Shown here: one piece after another, positions 52,129-61,365 of the stretch | Layout: every line of letters starts with the position of its first letter | How positions within the stretch are numbered: the stretch's first letter is position 1 | Assembly (NCBI RefSeq): GCF_000385215.1 | Contig: NZ_ARQK01000058.1 | Span: forward strand, 62,001 to 126,000 | DNA length: 64,000 bases | Source of the DNA: Thioalkalivibrio thiocyanoxidans ARh2 | Lineage (GTDB): Bacteria; Pseudomonadota; Gammaproteobacteria; Ectothiorhodospirales; Ectothiorhodospiraceae | Direction: 5' to 3' | Notes under the pieces: generated by a model | The model's database searches: none | Told to the model about the DNA's origin: nothing | The model's input: only the letters and a program-made list of their open reading frames with translations | Made by a program: the position numbers and the translations under genes

Positions 52129-53253
52129 CTAGCGGTGGAGCTCCATGTGCATCTCGATACTGCGCAGGAGCTGCTGGCGATCGATCCAGCCGATGGCCCG
52201 GCCGGATTCCTCCATCACCGGGATCTGGTTGAGATTGCGTTCGCTCATAACCTGCAGGACTTCCTCAGCCTTCGCATCCGGCGCAACACGGCGCAGTGAA
52301 TCCTCCGGAGTCATGATCTCGGTGACCCGGGTATCCGCCCATCGGTCCCGCGGCACCTTGCGGCTGTCGCTCAGGGTCACCAGCCCCAGGACCCGCTCCG
52401 GCCTGCCGACCAGAAACGAGCGGCGGCCGCCCGGGAGGACGAACCGGTTGATCCACTCCTCAATGGACGCATCCGGGTTCACGAAAGGCGGCTCCGGATT
52501 GGCCAGATCCCGCGCCCGCACATCCGCCAGTCGCTCTCGCATGTCATACATCCGGCCCTGCGCCTCGGCCATGTTCAGCAGGAACCAGGCAATCAGCATG
52601 ATCCAGAGGCCTCCGATCAGGTTGCCGATCACGACGAGATTCCAGAAGGCGAAGGCAAACAGGAGAAATGCCACCATCCGCCCACCCCAGACCGCAGCCT
52701 CTATGGCTCTACGCGCATCACCGGTGAGCTTCCATATCACCGCCCGGAACACCCGCCCCCCGTCGAGCGGGAACCCGGGTATCAGATTGAACACCGCCAC
52801 GATCATGTTGATCAGCGCGAGCCAGCCCAGCGCCACCGGCACCGGTTCGTACCAGTCAGCAGTCGCCGATGCGAGGGCCCAGAAGGCCACTGCCAGGGCG
52901 GCACTCACCGCCGGGCCGGCAATAGCAATCCAGAACTCGTCTTCTGCCCGCTCGGTATCCCGCGTCATCTGGGCCAGGCCGCCGAAGATGAACAGGGTGA
53001 TGGATTCCACCGGTACACCCCGACGGAGGGCCACCACGCTGTGGCCCAGCTCATGGGCAAGGATCGATGCAAAGAACATCAGGGCCGTTACCACTGCAGT
53101 GCCGATCACCATCGACAGGGTCCACGCTGGATAGTGGTAGTGGAAGCCCGTGCTCATGGTCACCAGCAACAGGATCAGGATAAATACCCAGCTGATGTGG
53201 ATCTGGATGCGGATGCCGCTAATGTGGCCAAGAACCAGGACCGCTTTGAACAT
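52129..53253 (-). CDS. Site-2 protease (M50) with C-terminal CBS domains
   Basis: AAGGAGCGG precedes the ATG at 53253. The intramembrane zinc metalloprotease core is complete: HELGH in the second-to-third helix and the third ligand in FNLIPGFPLDGGR. About six helices are followed by a pair of CBS motifs (RVLGLVTLSDSRKVPRD; LNQIPVMEESGRAIGWIDRQ). This is the M50 group 3 architecture, in which CBS binding of adenine nucleotides may gate substrate entry. The substrate (often an anti-sigma factor or SpoIVFB-type target) is not apparent nearby. Confidence 0.93.
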   Translation of the reverse strand: MFKAVLVLGHISGIRIQIHISWVFILILLLVTMSTGFHYHYPAWTLSMVIGTAVVTALMFFASILAHELGHSVVALRRGVPVESITLFIFGGLAQMTRDTERAEDEFWIAIAGPAVSAALAVAFWALASATADWYEPVPVALGWLALINMIVAVFNLIPGFPLDGGRVFRAVIWKLTGDARRAIEAAVWGGRMVAFLLFAFAFWNLVVIGNLIGGLWIMLIAWFLLNMAEAQGRMYDMRERLADVRARDLANPEPPFVNPDASIEEWINRFVLPGGRRSFLVGRPERVLGLVTLSDSRKVPRDRWADTRVTEIMTPEDSLRRVAPDAKAEEVLQVMSERNLNQIPVMEESGRAIGWIDRQQLLRSIEMHMELHR

Positions 53254-53477
53254 TCTTCCGCTCCTTGGGAAACACTGATCAATGTACACGCTCGCGCTCG
53301 AGTCGCTCTTGCGTGCGAACAAGGCGCGGTGACGGCCGTGCAGTCATTCTGCACGAGGGAGCCGGACCACCCGGCCCGCCACCCGCCAGACGGCGCCTTT
53401 CCTGACCTCTCCCGCCAATCGGCCTGGGCCGAGACTCCACCCCGAGTTCCGGTTTCGGCGGGCCAGTGGTTCGGTTC

Positions 53478-54933
53478 CTAGTCGGGCCCCTTCGGCGACC
53501 CGCTTGCGGTACTCCCCGCCGCCTCTGGCCTGGAGGCATTGATCGCTCGCTGGAACACCCAGCTCTTGATCTCGCGGATCTGCTCCACCATGGTCCGCGA
53601 CAGGGGCACTGTGTTGATCACGTTGCGGATTACGTCGCGCTGATTGAACAGCCGCCCTTCCCGGTAGGCATCGATGCGCGCCGACTTTACCGCCTGTTCA
53701 ATCTCGGCCCCGCTCCAGTCCTCGGTACTGGCCGCCATGTAATTCAGGTTGAAGTCCTCGATGTTTCCGCCATAGCGCTCGACGTGGATGCGCAGGATCT
53801 CCTTGCGCTCCTCCGCCTGCGGCAGGTCGAGGAAGAACAGCTGGTCGAACCGACCCTTGCGCATCAGTTCCGCCGGGAGCTGCTGGATGCGGTTCGCGGT
53901 GGCCGCCACGAACACCCGGGGCGACTTCTCCTGCAGCCAGGTCAGAAAACTGGAGAAGATGTTCACATTGCCGGTCCGCGATCCGCGTGGCCCTTGCAAA
54001 GGCATATTCCGGCGTGCCGAAACTGCCCGACAGCACCAGGCTCATGTCCAGCCGTACCAGCGGCAGCCCCCAGGCGGTCGCGATCGCCTTGGCCGCCATG
54101 CTCTTGCCGCAGCCGCTCACCCCCATAAACAGCACACCGGCCGGAAGCGGCACGTCGTCGCGCCAGGCCTTCTCGGTAAACAGATCCGCACGGGTGCGCA
54201 CCCAATCCTTCAGGTTCTCCAGGCCACCAATATCGTCCAACGAACGCTGCGGCGGGTAGAACTGCAGGCAGCTCTCCTTGCGCAGTATCTGGCCCTTCTC
54301 CTCCTGGATCTCCGCCAGCATCTCGGCCTCGGGCATGGGCTTGCCGCGGAACAGCCGTGCACTCAGGTGCCCGACCTCGTTCAGCGACAGCCCGCGCATG
54401 CCCGCCGCCAGGCGGAACAACTGCTCGCGCGAAACCTCGGAGGCGCCAGTCACGACCTCCAGCTGTTCCAGGACCTCTTCCTCCGACGGCAGATCCACCT
54501 CGATCAGGAAGACCTCCTTCTTCAGGATCTCCGGCAGCTTCAGCAAAGGACAGCTGAGAAACACCACATCCCGGCCGTTCTTCAGTCGGTAGTACAGGTC
54601 ACGCACCCCGCGTACCAGCGCCGGATTGCCCTCGAACCAGGTGGGCAGGTCCTTCAGCAACACCATCCGCGGGCCCTCGGCACGCCCCGTTGCGGCGCGG
54701 GCAACCGCCTGCAGCGGATCGGTCGTCGGCGCATCCGGGGCGTCGCCATCAAATCCGGTACTCGCCGACCAGACCTCGAGGTGTCCCTCCTCGCCGTAAT
54801 ACGAGCGTGCAACCGCCCCCAGCAGCCGCTCCATGCGGTCCTCGTCCCAGCCCTGGAGGTAGAACACCGGGTAGCGCGACTTGAGTCCGCGCAGGATCTT
54901 GCGCACCGTGCGATCTTGAAGCGCTGTTGCCAT
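53478..54933 (-). pseudogene. AAA+ ATPase (Ycf46-like) with the Walker B region deleted and a frameshift
   Basis: The first part, 54933 to about 53990, has a Ycf46-like N-terminal domain, then DDIGGLENLKDWVRTRADLF and an intact Walker A (GVSGCGKSMAAKAIA) up to YAFARATRIAD. The reading then jumps frame to SRTGNVNIFSSFLTWLQEKS, ATANRIQQLP and the sensor/arginine region (RKGRFDQLFFLDLP), ending at 53478. The hydrophobic-DE Walker B and its flanks, normally between these two pieces, are missing. The join reads CGGATCGCGGACCGGC: one GGATCGCGGA could have served both flanks, as expected after deletion between short direct repeats. Without Walker B the product cannot hydrolyse ATP. Confidence 0.85.
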
Positions 54934-55161
54934 TCACTTCCCCCGTTACGGCACCCGCTTGTGCCGGCTGCATGTGTGACAGACCCGTGATGGCCTTGGT
55001 GTCGCCCTCCCCGCATCAGGTCCGCGGAAATGTGCCTCGCCTGTGCTATTACTTATACAAGTAGCACCCAGCGATTGTCGCATCTCATGCTTGCCCCGAC
55101 CGGGGGTTCAGGCATGCTGGAAAAAACGGGCGCGGTTGTTCGCCCGACCAGGGGGGTATAG

Positions 55162-56604
55162 ATGGCGTTGGAAGACCAGGACCACTTCAACGCATTGATC
55201 GTCGACAATGCAGCGGTCTGGATCAATTCTCTGGATGTAGAGGGTCGTATCACCTTCTGGAACCGTGCAGCCGAGCGCATCAGTGGCTATTCCCGCGAAG
55301 AGGTCCTCGGGCACGCCATGATCTGGGAGTGGCTGTACCCGGACCCCTACTACCGCGAGGCGGTGTTTGCCCGCGCCCGCCAGATGATGCAGCAGGGCGA
55401 AGGCCTGCAGGGATTCGAGACCACCATCCGCACGCGCTCGGGCGACGAGCGTACGCTGGAGTGGCACTCCGAACAGCTGTTCGACGCGAACGGACGGTTG
55501 CTCGGGGCCAGCTCTGTGGCGCACGACATCACTGCTCGTCGGCGTCTGGAGGCCGCGCATGACCGGCAGCATCGCTTGCAGCGCCTGATCGCCGAGATTT
55601 CCGCCGAACTGATCAACATCACGGCCGACCGGATCGACACCGTTGTCGAAGAAAGTCTCGCCCGGCTGGGCATGTTCTTCGCCCTTGGGCGAGCTTACGT
55701 GTTTCGCTTCGATGTCCGCGCCGGGCAGATGAGTCTGGTGAGCGAATGGTGCGCGGATGACGTCCAGGCCTACCGGGACCACCTTCAGGCGATTCCGCTG
55801 GAGACACACAGCTGGGTCACCTCGCAGGTGCTCGCAGGAAAGGTGGTCCACATACCCGACGTCGACCAATTGCCGCCAGAGGCCAAAGTAGAGCAGGCCG
55901 AATTCCGTCGCGAGCATATCCGGTCTCTCCTGCTGATCCCGCTGATCAGTGACCAGAAGGCCTTCGGAATGGTCGGGTACGATGCTGTGGAACAGCCTTA
56001 CCGCTGGGCCGAGGAGCAGATTACCGCGCTGCGGCTCGTCGCGGACATGATCGCCGGCACCCTGGCGCGCAAGCAGGTGGAACAGGAACTGGCCCGTCAG
56101 GCACGAATCGACGGGCTCACTGGCCTGGCCAATCGGCGCGAGCTTGATGACCTGCTGGAGCGCGAGTGCGCGGCACGGCGCGAACGTTCGCTCTCGCTGC
56201 TGATGATCGATATCGACCATTTCAAGCCGTACAACGACGCCTTCGGGCACCAGGCGGGGGATGACTGCCTGCGCGCGGTTGCGGACGCCATTCGCTCCGT
56301 ACTGAACCGCCCCTCGGATCTGGGCGCCCGCTACGGCGGCGAGGAATTCGCCTGCGTGCTCGCCGATACCGACCCCGAAGGCGGGCTGCAGGTAGCCGAA
56401 CGCATCCGCGAGGCAGTCTCCGCGCTCGAGCTGAAACACCCGGAGAGCGCCGAACCACACGTCACGATCAGTATCGGCATATGCAGCGTGCACACCCGCT
56501 GGCCGATCGAACCCAGGGCCCTGATCCGCCAGGCGGACGAAGCGCTGTACCACGCGAAACGGGCCGGCCGAAATCGAGTCGAGGCGCAGACACTACGACG
56601 CTAG
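55162..56604 (+). CDS. PAS-GAF-GGDEF diguanylate cyclase, soluble
   Basis: 480 residues without membrane spans. A PAS domain (about 10-128; FWNRAAERISGYSREEVLG), a GAF domain (about 145-305) and a GGDEF domain (about 320-478) with active site GGEEF and, five residues before, RPSD as the inhibitory RxxD site. FKPYNDAFGHQAGDDCL and DIDHFK metal-binding positions are intact, so it should make c-di-GMP in response to a cytoplasmic signal bound by PAS or GAF. It stands alone between the broken AAA+ gene and the acyltransferase fusion. Confidence 0.93.
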   Translation: MALEDQDHFNALIVDNAAVWINSLDVEGRITFWNRAAERISGYSREEVLGHAMIWEWLYPDPYYREAVFARARQMMQQGEGLQGFETTIRTRSGDERTLEWHSEQLFDANGRLLGASSVAHDITARRRLEAAHDRQHRLQRLIAEISAELINITADRIDTVVEESLARLGMFFALGRAYVFRFDVRAGQMSLVSEWCADDVQAYRDHLQAIPLETHSWVTSQVLAGKVVHIPDVDQLPPEAKVEQAEFRREHIRSLLLIPLISDQKAFGMVGYDAVEQPYRWAEEQITALRLVADMIAGTLARKQVEQELARQARIDGLTGLANRRELDDLLERECAARRERSLSLLMIDIDHFKPYNDAFGHQAGDDCLRAVADAIRSVLNRPSDLGARYGGEEFACVLADTDPEGGLQVAERIREAVSALELKHPESAEPHVTISIGICSVHTRWPIEPRALIRQADEALYHAKRAGRNRVEAQTLRR

Positions 56605-56700
56605 ATGTGATCTCTCAATAGGTTGTCCACGGGGCGCCTCCGATGAACGGCCCGCAAGCGCGATATGCCCCCATGGCGCCGCCTCGCCTCGTATGAGCCA

Positions 56701-59373
56701 CTACCGCTCGTCTTCGGCCGCGGGCTCCCCTCCCAGGTCCCCGAGTGCGGCCTGAAGGGTCTGCACGATCTCGCGCTCATCCTGGCCGCAGGCATCGACC
56801 GAAATCGGCTCGCCAATGATCACGCGCACCTTCTTGCCAGGCCGCGGGAAGATCCGACCCGGGGCCATCACCTCGCGGGTCCCCTCGATCCATATCGGCA
56901 CCACCGGCACGGGCTGCGCTGCGAGCACCAGCCCGATGCCGGGCCGCAGGCGCTGGAGACTGCCGTCCGGGGAACGCTGCCCTTCCGGAAACCAGACCAG
57001 GCTATGGCCACGCTGCACCGTAGCGGCAGCCTGCAGGAGACTGCGCCGCGGTGCCGCGGCGGGATCCACCGGCAGAATGCGCGCGATGCGGCTGAACGCG
57101 CGGGAGAACCGGTTGGAAAACAGATAGGCCTCCAGACCCGCCCAGTACAGCGCCTCCAGCTGCCGCGTGCTGAACGCCGGCAGCAACGCCAGCGGGTCCA
57201 CGAAGCTCAGATGGCGCGGCGCAAGGATATGGGGACCCGCGTCCGGATCGGGGAGACGGCCCTGCACCTCCACCCGCATCAACAATCGGGCCAGCAGCCG
57301 CGCACCCCCGAGGAGCAGACGCCCGGCCACCCGGCCGGCCGTCCCTGGTGGCTCCAGAGCACGCTGCTGGACGGAGTCGAGGGAAGCCTCGGGATCCTGG
57401 AGCTGCTGCTTGAGCTCCCCTCGCCCTTCCTTCGCCTCCGCGGCTCCGGCCGCCTCCTTCAGCAGGTCACGCACCGTTTCCACACGCTCGATCGCCGAAT
57501 CGTCGAGGTCGATGGCGGCGCGGTCCTCCAGCGCAAGCGTCAGATCCACCCAGTTGAGCGAATCGATCCCGAGTTCGTCTGCCAGCATGCTGTCCGGCGT
57601 CAGACGCAGGTCATGAAACCGTTCGGCGAGATAGGTCCATGTCTGCTCCGCTGCAGGATCCGACAGCAGCTGCTGGTCTTCCGGCGCCCAGGATTCCGGC
57701 GAAACCGGCTCCGGCCGCGCCTCGGAGACGGTGTCCTCCCGGCCCAGCTCCTCGAACAGCTCTTCCAGCTTGTGCCGACGCAACTTGCCCAGGCGCGTGC
57801 GCGGCAACGGGTCGAGCGCAACGCGCACCGTGCCCGGGCGATGATGGCTTGGCAGTTCCTTCGCCGCCCGGTTCACCGCCTCCTTCAGGCGCTTCTCGAG
57901 ATCGTCGCCGGTCACCTCGCGCAGCAGACCCGATTCGGGCACAACGACAGCGGCCAGGCGATCTTCGTGCGCCAGAACCCCGGCCTCGCGTACGTCGTCG
58001 ATCGTCTTCAATGCATCTTCCACCCGTTCCGGGTCAACGTTCTCGCCGCCCGAGAGGACGATCATCGAAGATTCCCGCCCGTGCAGGTGCAGATAACCGT
58101 CATCGTCGATCTCGCCGGTATCGCCGGTGCGGTACCAGCCGTCTTCGTCCAGGGCTTCCTTGGTCTTGTCCGGCAGGTTCAGGTAGCCGGAGAACACGTT
58201 CGGCCCGCGCGCCATCACCTCGCCACGCCCGTCGCCAGACTGCGAATCGTCGATCTTGAGCTCGACTCCGGGCAACGGCAGACCGGCGGCCTCGATCTTG
58301 AGCCGATCCGGCGGGTTGTAGGTCAGGATCGGGGAGGTCTCGCTGAGGCCGTAGCCGGTCGCCACGTCCCAGCCCAGCGCCTGCAGGTTGCGCGCCAGCT
58401 CCGGATCGAGCGCCGACCCGCCAGCGACGACCAGCCGCAGGCGCGGGGCCAGGCGACTGTGCAGGCCCTTCAGCAGCCTCCGGCCGAGGTTGAGACCGAG
58501 CCGGCGGCGCGCCAGCCTGGAGACACCGATGATCCGCCGGAACACGAACGCCGCCAGCCCGCCGCGCCCCGCGACCCGATCTTCCAGGGCCTGCCACACA
58601 GCCTCGTACAACCGCGGCACCCCAAGCATCACCGTGGCCTCGCCCTCGCGAAGCGCGCGCACGATCTGCGGACCCACCAGCGAGAACGGCACGATGATCG
58701 TCGCGCCCAGGGTCAGCGGAATCAGGATGCCCACGGTAAACGGATACACATGGTGAAACGGCAGGGGCACCAGCACCCGATCGCGATCGTCCGCGAGCTC
58801 CTGGTCGCACAACGCCTCCACGTTGCTGCTCAGATTGGCATGCGTCAGCGGGACCCCCTTCGGCGGCCCCGTAGTACCAGAGGTATAGAAGATCGCCGCG
58901 ATATCATCCGGGCCCGCAACCGGGTCTGCCGGCTCCTTCGCGAGAAGCCCCTCCCAGGTATCCGCGGCAGCGGCGTCCGCATCGAACAGGTAGGTGCGTA
59001 CCTCGCCAAGTGCCTCGGGGAGCCGGTCCCTGAGCTTCGTGGTGGTAAAGATGAAACGCGGTGCGGAATCCGAAATCGCGTGGTCCAGGTCCTCGCGCGG
59101 CATCTGGGTATCCAGGGGCACCAGGACCGCACCGGCATTCATCACGCCCAGGGCCGACACCACCCACTCGGCGCTGTTGGGAGCCAGGATCAGGACCCGG
59201 TCGCCCTGCTCGACTCCGGCCTGCTGCAGCCCGGCGGCCAGGCGCCCCGCCCGTTCGAGCAGTTCCCCCCGCGAGAGGGCATCGGAGCCATCGCGGCTCA
59301 TGGAGACGACCGCGTCCTGGTCCTCGCGAACGGAACGGGAAGACAGCAGTTCCCCGATGGTTTGCGCGCTCAT
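56701..59373 (-). CDS. Acyl-CoA/ACP synthetase - ACP - 1-acyltransferase fusion
   Basis: About 890 residues in three parts. An AMP-forming synthetase (about 1-525) shows YTSGTTGPPKGVPLTH and GYGLSETSP, with WYRTGDTGEIDDDGYL near its end. A phosphopantetheine carrier segment holds ELGIDSLNWVDL, its Ser the attachment site. A C-terminal PlsC-type acyltransferase has PRHLSFVD (HxxxxD) and VWFPEGQRS (the EGTRS-like glycerol-phosphate site). It recalls the Aas protein with an inserted carrier domain, and could load and pass a fatty acid to a lysophospholipid. The start at 59373 follows GGAGAT; an upstream start at 59430 is less likely. Confidence 0.9.
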   Translation of the reverse strand: MSAQTIGELLSSRSVREDQDAVVSMSRDGSDALSRGELLERAGRLAAGLQQAGVEQGDRVLILAPNSAEWVVSALGVMNAGAVLVPLDTQMPREDLDHAISDSAPRFIFTTTKLRDRLPEALGEVRTYLFDADAAAADTWEGLLAKEPADPVAGPDDIAAIFYTSGTTGPPKGVPLTHANLSSNVEALCDQELADDRDRVLVPLPFHHVYPFTVGILIPLTLGATIIVPFSLVGPQIVRALREGEATVMLGVPRLYEAVWQALEDRVAGRGGLAAFVFRRIIGVSRLARRRLGLNLGRRLLKGLHSRLAPRLRLVVAGGSALDPELARNLQALGWDVATGYGLSETSPILTYNPPDRLKIEAAGLPLPGVELKIDDSQSGDGRGEVMARGPNVFSGYLNLPDKTKEALDEDGWYRTGDTGEIDDDGYLHLHGRESSMIVLSGGENVDPERVEDALKTIDDVREAGVLAHEDRLAAVVVPESGLLREVTGDDLEKRLKEAVNRAAKELPSHHRPGTVRVALDPLPRTRLGKLRRHKLEELFEELGREDTVSEARPEPVSPESWAPEDQQLLSDPAAEQTWTYLAERFHDLRLTPDSMLADELGIDSLNWVDLTLALEDRAAIDLDDSAIERVETVRDLLKEAAGAAEAKEGRGELKQQLQDPEASLDSVQQRALEPPGTAGRVAGRLLLGGARLLARLLMRVEVQGRLPDPDAGPHILAPRHLSFVDPLALLPAFSTRQLEALYWAGLEAYLFSNRFSRAFSRIARILPVDPAAAPRRSLLQAAATVQRGHSLVWFPEGQRSPDGSLQRLRPGIGLVLAAQPVPVVPIWIEGTREVMAPGRIFPRPGKKVRVIIGEPISVDACGQDEREIVQTLQAALGDLGGEPAAEDER

Positions 59374-59715
59374 CCTGAAATCTCCCGTACCAGAGCCTGC
59401 TCGCCCCGTCAGGCCGTGAGGCGGCGGCACAGCAGATTCGCCAGCAGCGCCTCGCGGCGTTCAGCACTGTATCGAGGAATGATTCGCCGTCTCTGTCATC
59501 CCCTCGAGTCTGGGAGCATAGAACACAGAGGAGGATCTCGAGTTTCACAATCCCCGTTCTGGCCGGACTGGCGAGGGCGCCAGGCCCTCAAAGCCCCGCG
59601 CCTTGAGGGCCTGACAGAACAAGAAATCACGGGTGTCCTCTTCCCCTCGGGGTTAGCGGGCATCCCGACCGATCTCCATCGGGCCCAGACCTGAGGCTTC
59701 CCCACGACCGAAGCG
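59374..59715. other. Intergenic region with an 11-bp perfect hairpin
   Basis: About 342 bases with no convincing gene. CAGGCCCTCAA (59581-59591) and TTGAGGGCCTG (59603-59613) form a perfect 11-bp stem with an 11-base loop, on the downstream side of the ABM gene. It could end that minus-strand transcript. A T run is lacking on the minus strand. Confidence 0.5.
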
Positions 59716-60048
59716 TCAGGGAATACTTGTGTCGTCCGTTCCGGGTGGGTCGACGCGCCATTCGGCGTCCGCGAATTCGCCAATGACCCGCACGTCCACG
59801 CACGCCGCCTGCTCTGCGATGATGCGGCGCACATTCTCCGGCTGGTCCGCCTCCATCGCATCGCGCTGATCCTTCGATTCCCAGTGCGCGATGGCCAGAA
59901 GTACATGCGGGTCGCCAATCTTCCGGTGCAGCCGGGTGCCACGGGCGCCGGGGGCCTGCTGGATGATGCGGCTGGCCCGCACCCAGGCATCGGCGTACTG
60001 CTCGGCGGAACAGCCCGGCCGGAGGTGGATCTCGAACACGAAGATCAT
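59716..60048 (-). CDS. ABM-type (antibiotic biosynthesis monooxygenase fold) small protein
   Basis: 110 residues, MIFVFEIHLRPGCSAEQYADAW, with the dimeric alpha-beta barrel pattern: PGARGTRLHRKIGDPHVLLAIAHWESKDQRDAM, then a helix. This fold is used by haem-degrading and quinone monooxygenases and by many uncharacterised proteins. No active-site residue is diagnostic. AAGGGAAG precedes the ATG. It lies just after the small gene at 60105-60425 on the same strand, so both may be in one transcript. Confidence 0.7.
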   Translation of the reverse strand: MIFVFEIHLRPGCSAEQYADAWVRASRIIQQAPGARGTRLHRKIGDPHVLLAIAHWESKDQRDAMEADQPENVRRIIAEQAACVDVRVIGEFADAEWRVDPPGTDDTSIP

Positions 60049-60104
60049 CCGCTTCCCTTCACTGCGGCGGGCCCTGCCGGTACCCGCCCTGCGCCCTGCA
60101 GCGC

Positions 60105-60425
60105 TCAGTCGTGGAAGATGATGCGGGCGCCGGAGGGGTCAATATCAATACGAGAGCTGGAATACTCGCAGGCGTCCGCGATGTCCTTCAGCTTTGGCAT
60201 GTCGTTGAGCTCGGCCAGTTTCCGCAGCAGGCCACCACCTTCGCAGTTACGCTGCATCCCGCTGTCCGGCTCAGCTGTGCACCCGAACTCGCTTCCATCC
60301 ACCGACCAGTCCATACCCGATGGCATCATCAAAACCACCGGCTCCTCGTGCATCACCTGGAATTTCACTCGTCCCGCGTTTCGTCCGTCCTGCCAGTCCA
60401 CGGTCGGGATGTTATCGCTGGCCAT
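60105..60425 (-). CDS. Intact paralogue of the broken small gene at 19 kb
   Basis: 106 residues, starting MASDNIPTVDWQDGRNAG after GGAGTGACC. It aligns along its whole length with the reading at 19008-19325: EEPVVLMMPSGMDWSVDGSEFGCTA against EPVVLNMPDGMDWTVDDTAFHCRQ, then ELNDMPKLKDIADACEYSSSRIDIDPSGARIIFHD against the same region. Two cysteines bracket a variable loop and the C-terminal strand is conserved. I know no family; it is soluble, acidic and probably cytoplasmic. Confidence 0.7.
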   Translation of the reverse strand: MASDNIPTVDWQDGRNAGRVKFQVMHEEPVVLMMPSGMDWSVDGSEFGCTAEPDSGMQRNCEGGGLLRKLAELNDMPKLKDIADACEYSSSRIDIDPSGARIIFHD

Positions 60426-60626
60426 GAGGTCACTCCTTCCCGGTATCCCGGGCAGTCTCACGAGGCCGTTATGGATCGCGTGTGACATTCCCCGGTCTTC
60501 CCTCTGACGCTAGACCGCCTTCCGACAGTCCACAAGCAGCGCCACCCCGTTGTCGGGCCTCGCGAGCTCATTTCGAGACGCAATAATCATGTCTGTCGCC
60601 TTTCTATCCCCTGGCTACGGCAACGT

Positions 60627-61202
60627 TTACGACCGCATTGCGTTTTCAATCAGCGCTGCCATCTCGTTGCCAACGTCTGCGATGGTGGTGGTGTTCCGTT
60701 CGCTGCGGGCAAGGATCAAAGCCCCTTCCAGACTGGAGATGATGGTCCGGGCCAGGGTGACGGCTCGCGCCGGCCTGATACCCGCCGCTACGAGCGCATC
60801 CCGATACATCGCCATCCATTCCTCGAAGCTGGCCTGACAGGCTTCCGCGAGCGCGGACTCCTCCTCCGGCATATCCAGCACGATGGGCGCTACCGGACAT
60901 CCGAACGCGTAGCCGGACTCGCTCATCTCGCCCGCCGCCGCCTGAAAGAACCTGCGAATACCCTCAGCCGGGCCATCGGCGGCTTCCAGACAGCCCCGCA
61001 GGACCCGGCTGGCCTCCTCTACGCCGGCGCGCACCGCTTCCAGAACAAGGTCCGTCTTCCCACCGGGAAAGTGAAAATAGAGCGATCCACGCGGCGCGCC
61101 ACTGGCCTCGAGGATATCGTTCAGGCTCACACCATGGAGGCCGCGCGCCTGGATCAGGCGGGCGGTTGTCTCAATCATCCGCGTACGCGTGTCGGTTGCC
61201 AT
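60627..61202 (-). CDS. TetR-family repressor (YxaF/LmrA type)
   Basis: 191 residues. The N-terminal helix-turn-helix reads VSLNDILEASGAPRGSLYFHFPGGKTDL, typical of the LmrA/YxaF subgroup, whose C-terminal ligand domain is shorter than in TetR itself. GCPVAPIVLDMPEE includes a Cys in the pocket region. It is divergent from a methyltransferase gene with 163 bp between starts and probably represses that gene and itself. The inducer is unknown. Confidence 0.9.
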   Translation of the reverse strand: MATDTRTRMIETTARLIQARGLHGVSLNDILEASGAPRGSLYFHFPGGKTDLVLEAVRAGVEEASRVLRGCLEAADGPAEGIRRFFQAAAGEMSESGYAFGCPVAPIVLDMPEEESALAEACQASFEEWMAMYRDALVAAGIRPARAVTLARTIISSLEGALILARSERNTTTIADVGNEMAALIENAMRS

Positions 61203-61229
61203 GCCGTTTTTCTACCATCCTTGACGAAC

Positions 61230-61249
61230 TATGACGATCGGTCTACATA
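61230..61249. promoter_or_regulatory. Candidate TetR operator over the methyltransferase promoter
   Basis: A partly palindromic sequence centred on GATC, TATGACGATCGGTCTACATA, in which the right half-site (CGGTCTA) is matched by a weaker left half. It overlaps a possible promoter: TTGACG at 61221-61226 and, 19 bases later, CATACT at 61246-61251. Its place between the divergent genes suits a repressor site. Confidence 0.4.
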
Positions 61250-61365
61250 CTCATACGAGCGCTCGCGTCACCGATCGGCCGAGGGGCAGGGATCATCCCG
61301 CCATGCGGCCAACCGATCTCGGTGGACCGATACCACCGGCATGCCCACGAATCCGGGAGGCCACC

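Noticed and set aside
52129-53253. Possible link of the site-2 protease to a neighbouring anti-sigma factor
   Set aside because: No sigma or anti-sigma gene lies near; the CBS-type M50 proteases are common as single genes.
56665-59694. 1009-codon plus-strand frame opposite the synthetase-acyltransferase gene
   Set aside because: Antisense shadow caused by codon bias; the minus strand contains all expected catalytic motifs.
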